Shown: piece by piece, positions 62,972 through 64,000 of the stretch
Layout of the letters: each line of letters begins with the position of its first letter
Position numbering within the stretch: the stretch's first letter is position 1
Source: Rhodobacter sp.
GTDB lineage: Bacteria > Pseudomonadota > Alphaproteobacteria > Rhodobacterales > Rhodobacteraceae
Length of the DNA: 64,000 bases
Direction of reading: 5' to 3'
NCBI GenBank assembly: GCA_027484145.1
Contig: JAIXUH010000026.1
Location: 62,001 to 126,000, forward strand
Translations under genes and position numbers: made by a program
Notes under the pieces: generated by a model
Database searches by the model: none
The model's input: only the letters and a program-made list of their open reading frames with translations
What the model was told of the DNA's origin: nothing

Positions 62972-64000
62972 ATGTTCCCACGCAAGGCTTTGATGGCGGC
63001 TCCCGTCATGGCGCTTTTGCTTTCCGGCACGGCTGCCTCTGCCTTGACCGCCGATCAGGTCTGGGCAGACTGGCAGGCTTGGGCAAGCGCCAATGGCGGC
63101 AAGCTTTCGGCGGCGACCGAGGTCAAGGATGACACAGGTCTGACACTGAATGGGGTGTCGCTGGGGTCGCCTTCGGGTGGCGATGCTGTAACCATTTCAG
63201 AAGTGATGCTGGTGGAAGAGGAAGACGGCAGCGTCACCGTCTATCCGGCGGACATTACCCTGCCATCGGCGGCTGACGGGTCCAAGCCCGCCACCGTCAC
63301 GCACACCGACCTTTACATCAGCGTTCATGAGGACGAAGGCGGTCTGGGCTATGGCATCGGGGCAACCGTGCTGGACGTGGTCTTCGACGTGCCCGGTGCC
63401 ACCGAAGGCGCAAAGGTTGCGGGCAAGGCCCATCTCGAAGAACTGGACGGTCGCTATGAATATGGCGCTGCGGCGATGGGGCTGAGCCTGTCGGCAACCA
63501 AGCTGGCCTATGACTTTACCCAGACGGACCCATCTATCGGGATGAATCAGGCGCAAACCAGCGATACGGCAGATCTGTCGATCGAAGGCGAATTGACCCT
63601 GCCGCCGGGGCTGGACCTGATGACGCTGAACACGCCGCAAGCGTTCTTTGCCGCTGCGCGTGCGGGCCTTGGCCTGACGCTTGCTGCGTCGCAGGGCGCA
63701 TCGGTCGGCACACTTGATGACCAGAACCCGATGCTGCCGATGAAGCTGTCCTTTGCCTCGCAGCCCGGCGAAACGGCCGTGGTTATGAACAAGGACGTGT
63801 TCCAGTTCGACACTTCGGTTTCGGGGCTGGAGATCAGCGTGCTGCCGCCAATGGTGCCCGCCGCAGTGAAAGCCACGGCCGATGGCATGGCGATTGGCAT
63901 GGGCATGCCCGTTGTGGCGACCGATGCTGGCGATTATCGCCTGTCGATGGCGCTGTCTAACCTTGTGGTGGATGAGGGCGGCTGGGCCATGATCGACCCG
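62972..64000 (+). CDS. DUF2125-like exported protein, 3' end cut off by window
   Basis: The first 343 codons of a protein that runs past the window. AGGAGA lies six bases before the ATG. A signal peptide is clear (residues 1-23, ending GTAASA), followed by ADQVWADWQAWASANGGKLS and a long, probably beta-rich region with few cysteines (DLYISVHEDEGGLGYGIGAT and similar strands). The layout and length fit DUF2125 proteins of Rhodobacterales, whose function is unknown. It follows uraH by 91 bp on the same strand but shows no link to purine breakdown. Confidence 0.75.
   Translation, partial: MFPRKALMAAPVMALLLSGTAASALTADQVWADWQAWASANGGKLSAATEVKDDTGLTLNGVSLGSPSGGDAVTISEVMLVEEEDGSVTVYPADITLPSAADGSKPATVTHTDLYISVHEDEGGLGYGIGATVLDVVFDVPGATEGAKVAGKAHLEELDGRYEYGAAAMGLSLSATKLAYDFTQTDPSIGMNQAQTSDTADLSIEGELTLPPGLDLMTLNTPQAFFAAARAGLGLTLAASQGASVGTLDDQNPMLPMKLSFASQPGETAVVMNKDVFQFDTSVSGLEISVLPPMVPAAVKATADGMAIGMGMPVVATDAGDYRLSMALSNLVVDEGGWAMIDP

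Overview
The window is about 64 kb of chromosomal DNA with high GC content, gene-dense on both strands. It looks like a member of the Rhodobacteraceae (order Rhodobacterales, Alphaproteobacteria). The reasons are the pckA / ChvI-ChvG / short HprK / RapZ / EIIA-Man / HPr block, a probable (2S)-methylsuccinyl-CoA dehydrogenase of the ethylmalonyl-CoA pathway, Pseudomonas/Rhodobacter-type cobC-cobD, three tandem deformylase genes before fmt, and several small families common in this group (DUF1491, DUF2125, twin-transmembrane HIG1, DUF6473). The genus cannot be fixed by reading. I saw no rRNA, tRNA, insertion sequence, prophage or CRISPR array, so this is core chromosome with scattered accessory genes.

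Layout. 1-6.3 kb: end of dut, a membrane-anchored E1-like (MoeB/ThiF) protein, a DOPA-dioxygenase-like enzyme, an amino-acid ABC importer without an ATPase gene, a beta-lactamase-fold hydrolase, an FMN reductase and a GNAT acetyltransferase. 6.5-15.7 kb: smc with a coupled small protein, MOSC protein, MltB-type transglycosylase, a secreted beta-propeller protein, and cobC-cobD. 15.8-24.1 kb: L,D-transpeptidase and a MalY-like lyase; def-def-pseudo-def-fmt; then a tight minus-strand run ispH, YdeI-like, DUF3429, rnhA, TRIC-like channel, TetR. 24.2-38.9 kb: an orphan hybrid histidine kinase, a NYN-domain protein, folK, rpoZ, the (p)ppGpp synthetase/hydrolase, DUF2062, pdxJ, acpS, lepB-rnc-era, DUF1491, recO and an MFS transporter. 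38.9-44.2 kb: an SDR, the probable mcd, a TauE-type exporter and pckA. 44.6-49.9 kb: chvI-chvG-hprK-rapZ-EIIA-HPr and an acyltransferase. 49.9-58.5 kb: 3-hydroxybutyryl-CoA dehydrogenase, DUF6473, etfBA, PduO-type cobalamin adenosyltransferase, HIG1 protein, an SDR, an SH3 protein and parC. 58.5-64 kb: a GAPDH paralogue and a ureide (urate breakdown) cluster, allA, allE, a puuE-uraD fusion and divergent uraH, then the start of a DUF2125 protein.

How the genes work together. Carbon and redox: a methylsuccinyl-CoA dehydrogenase would hand electrons to EtfAB, 3-hydroxybutyryl-CoA dehydrogenase works on C4 acyl-CoAs, the adenosyltransferase and CobC/CobD supply adenosylcobalamin for the B12-dependent mutases of the same pathway, and PckA withdraws C4 acids to PEP. 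pckA lies back to back with the ChvI-ChvG envelope-stress system and the regulatory PTS, across a 360-bp spacer holding a 13-bp direct repeat. Nitrogen: UraH, the PuuE-UraD fusion, AllE and AllA would take 5-hydroxyisourate to glyoxylate.

No wholly new multi-gene system is obvious. The observations best worth following are the third deformylase lacking its catalytic Glu and metal-binding Cys, a repeated post-stop element (two copies) made of a small inverted repeat plus a GC-rich hairpin, the pckA-chvI direct repeat, a strong-Shine-Dalgarno upstream ORF overlapping the rpoZ start, and the membrane-anchored E1-like enzyme.
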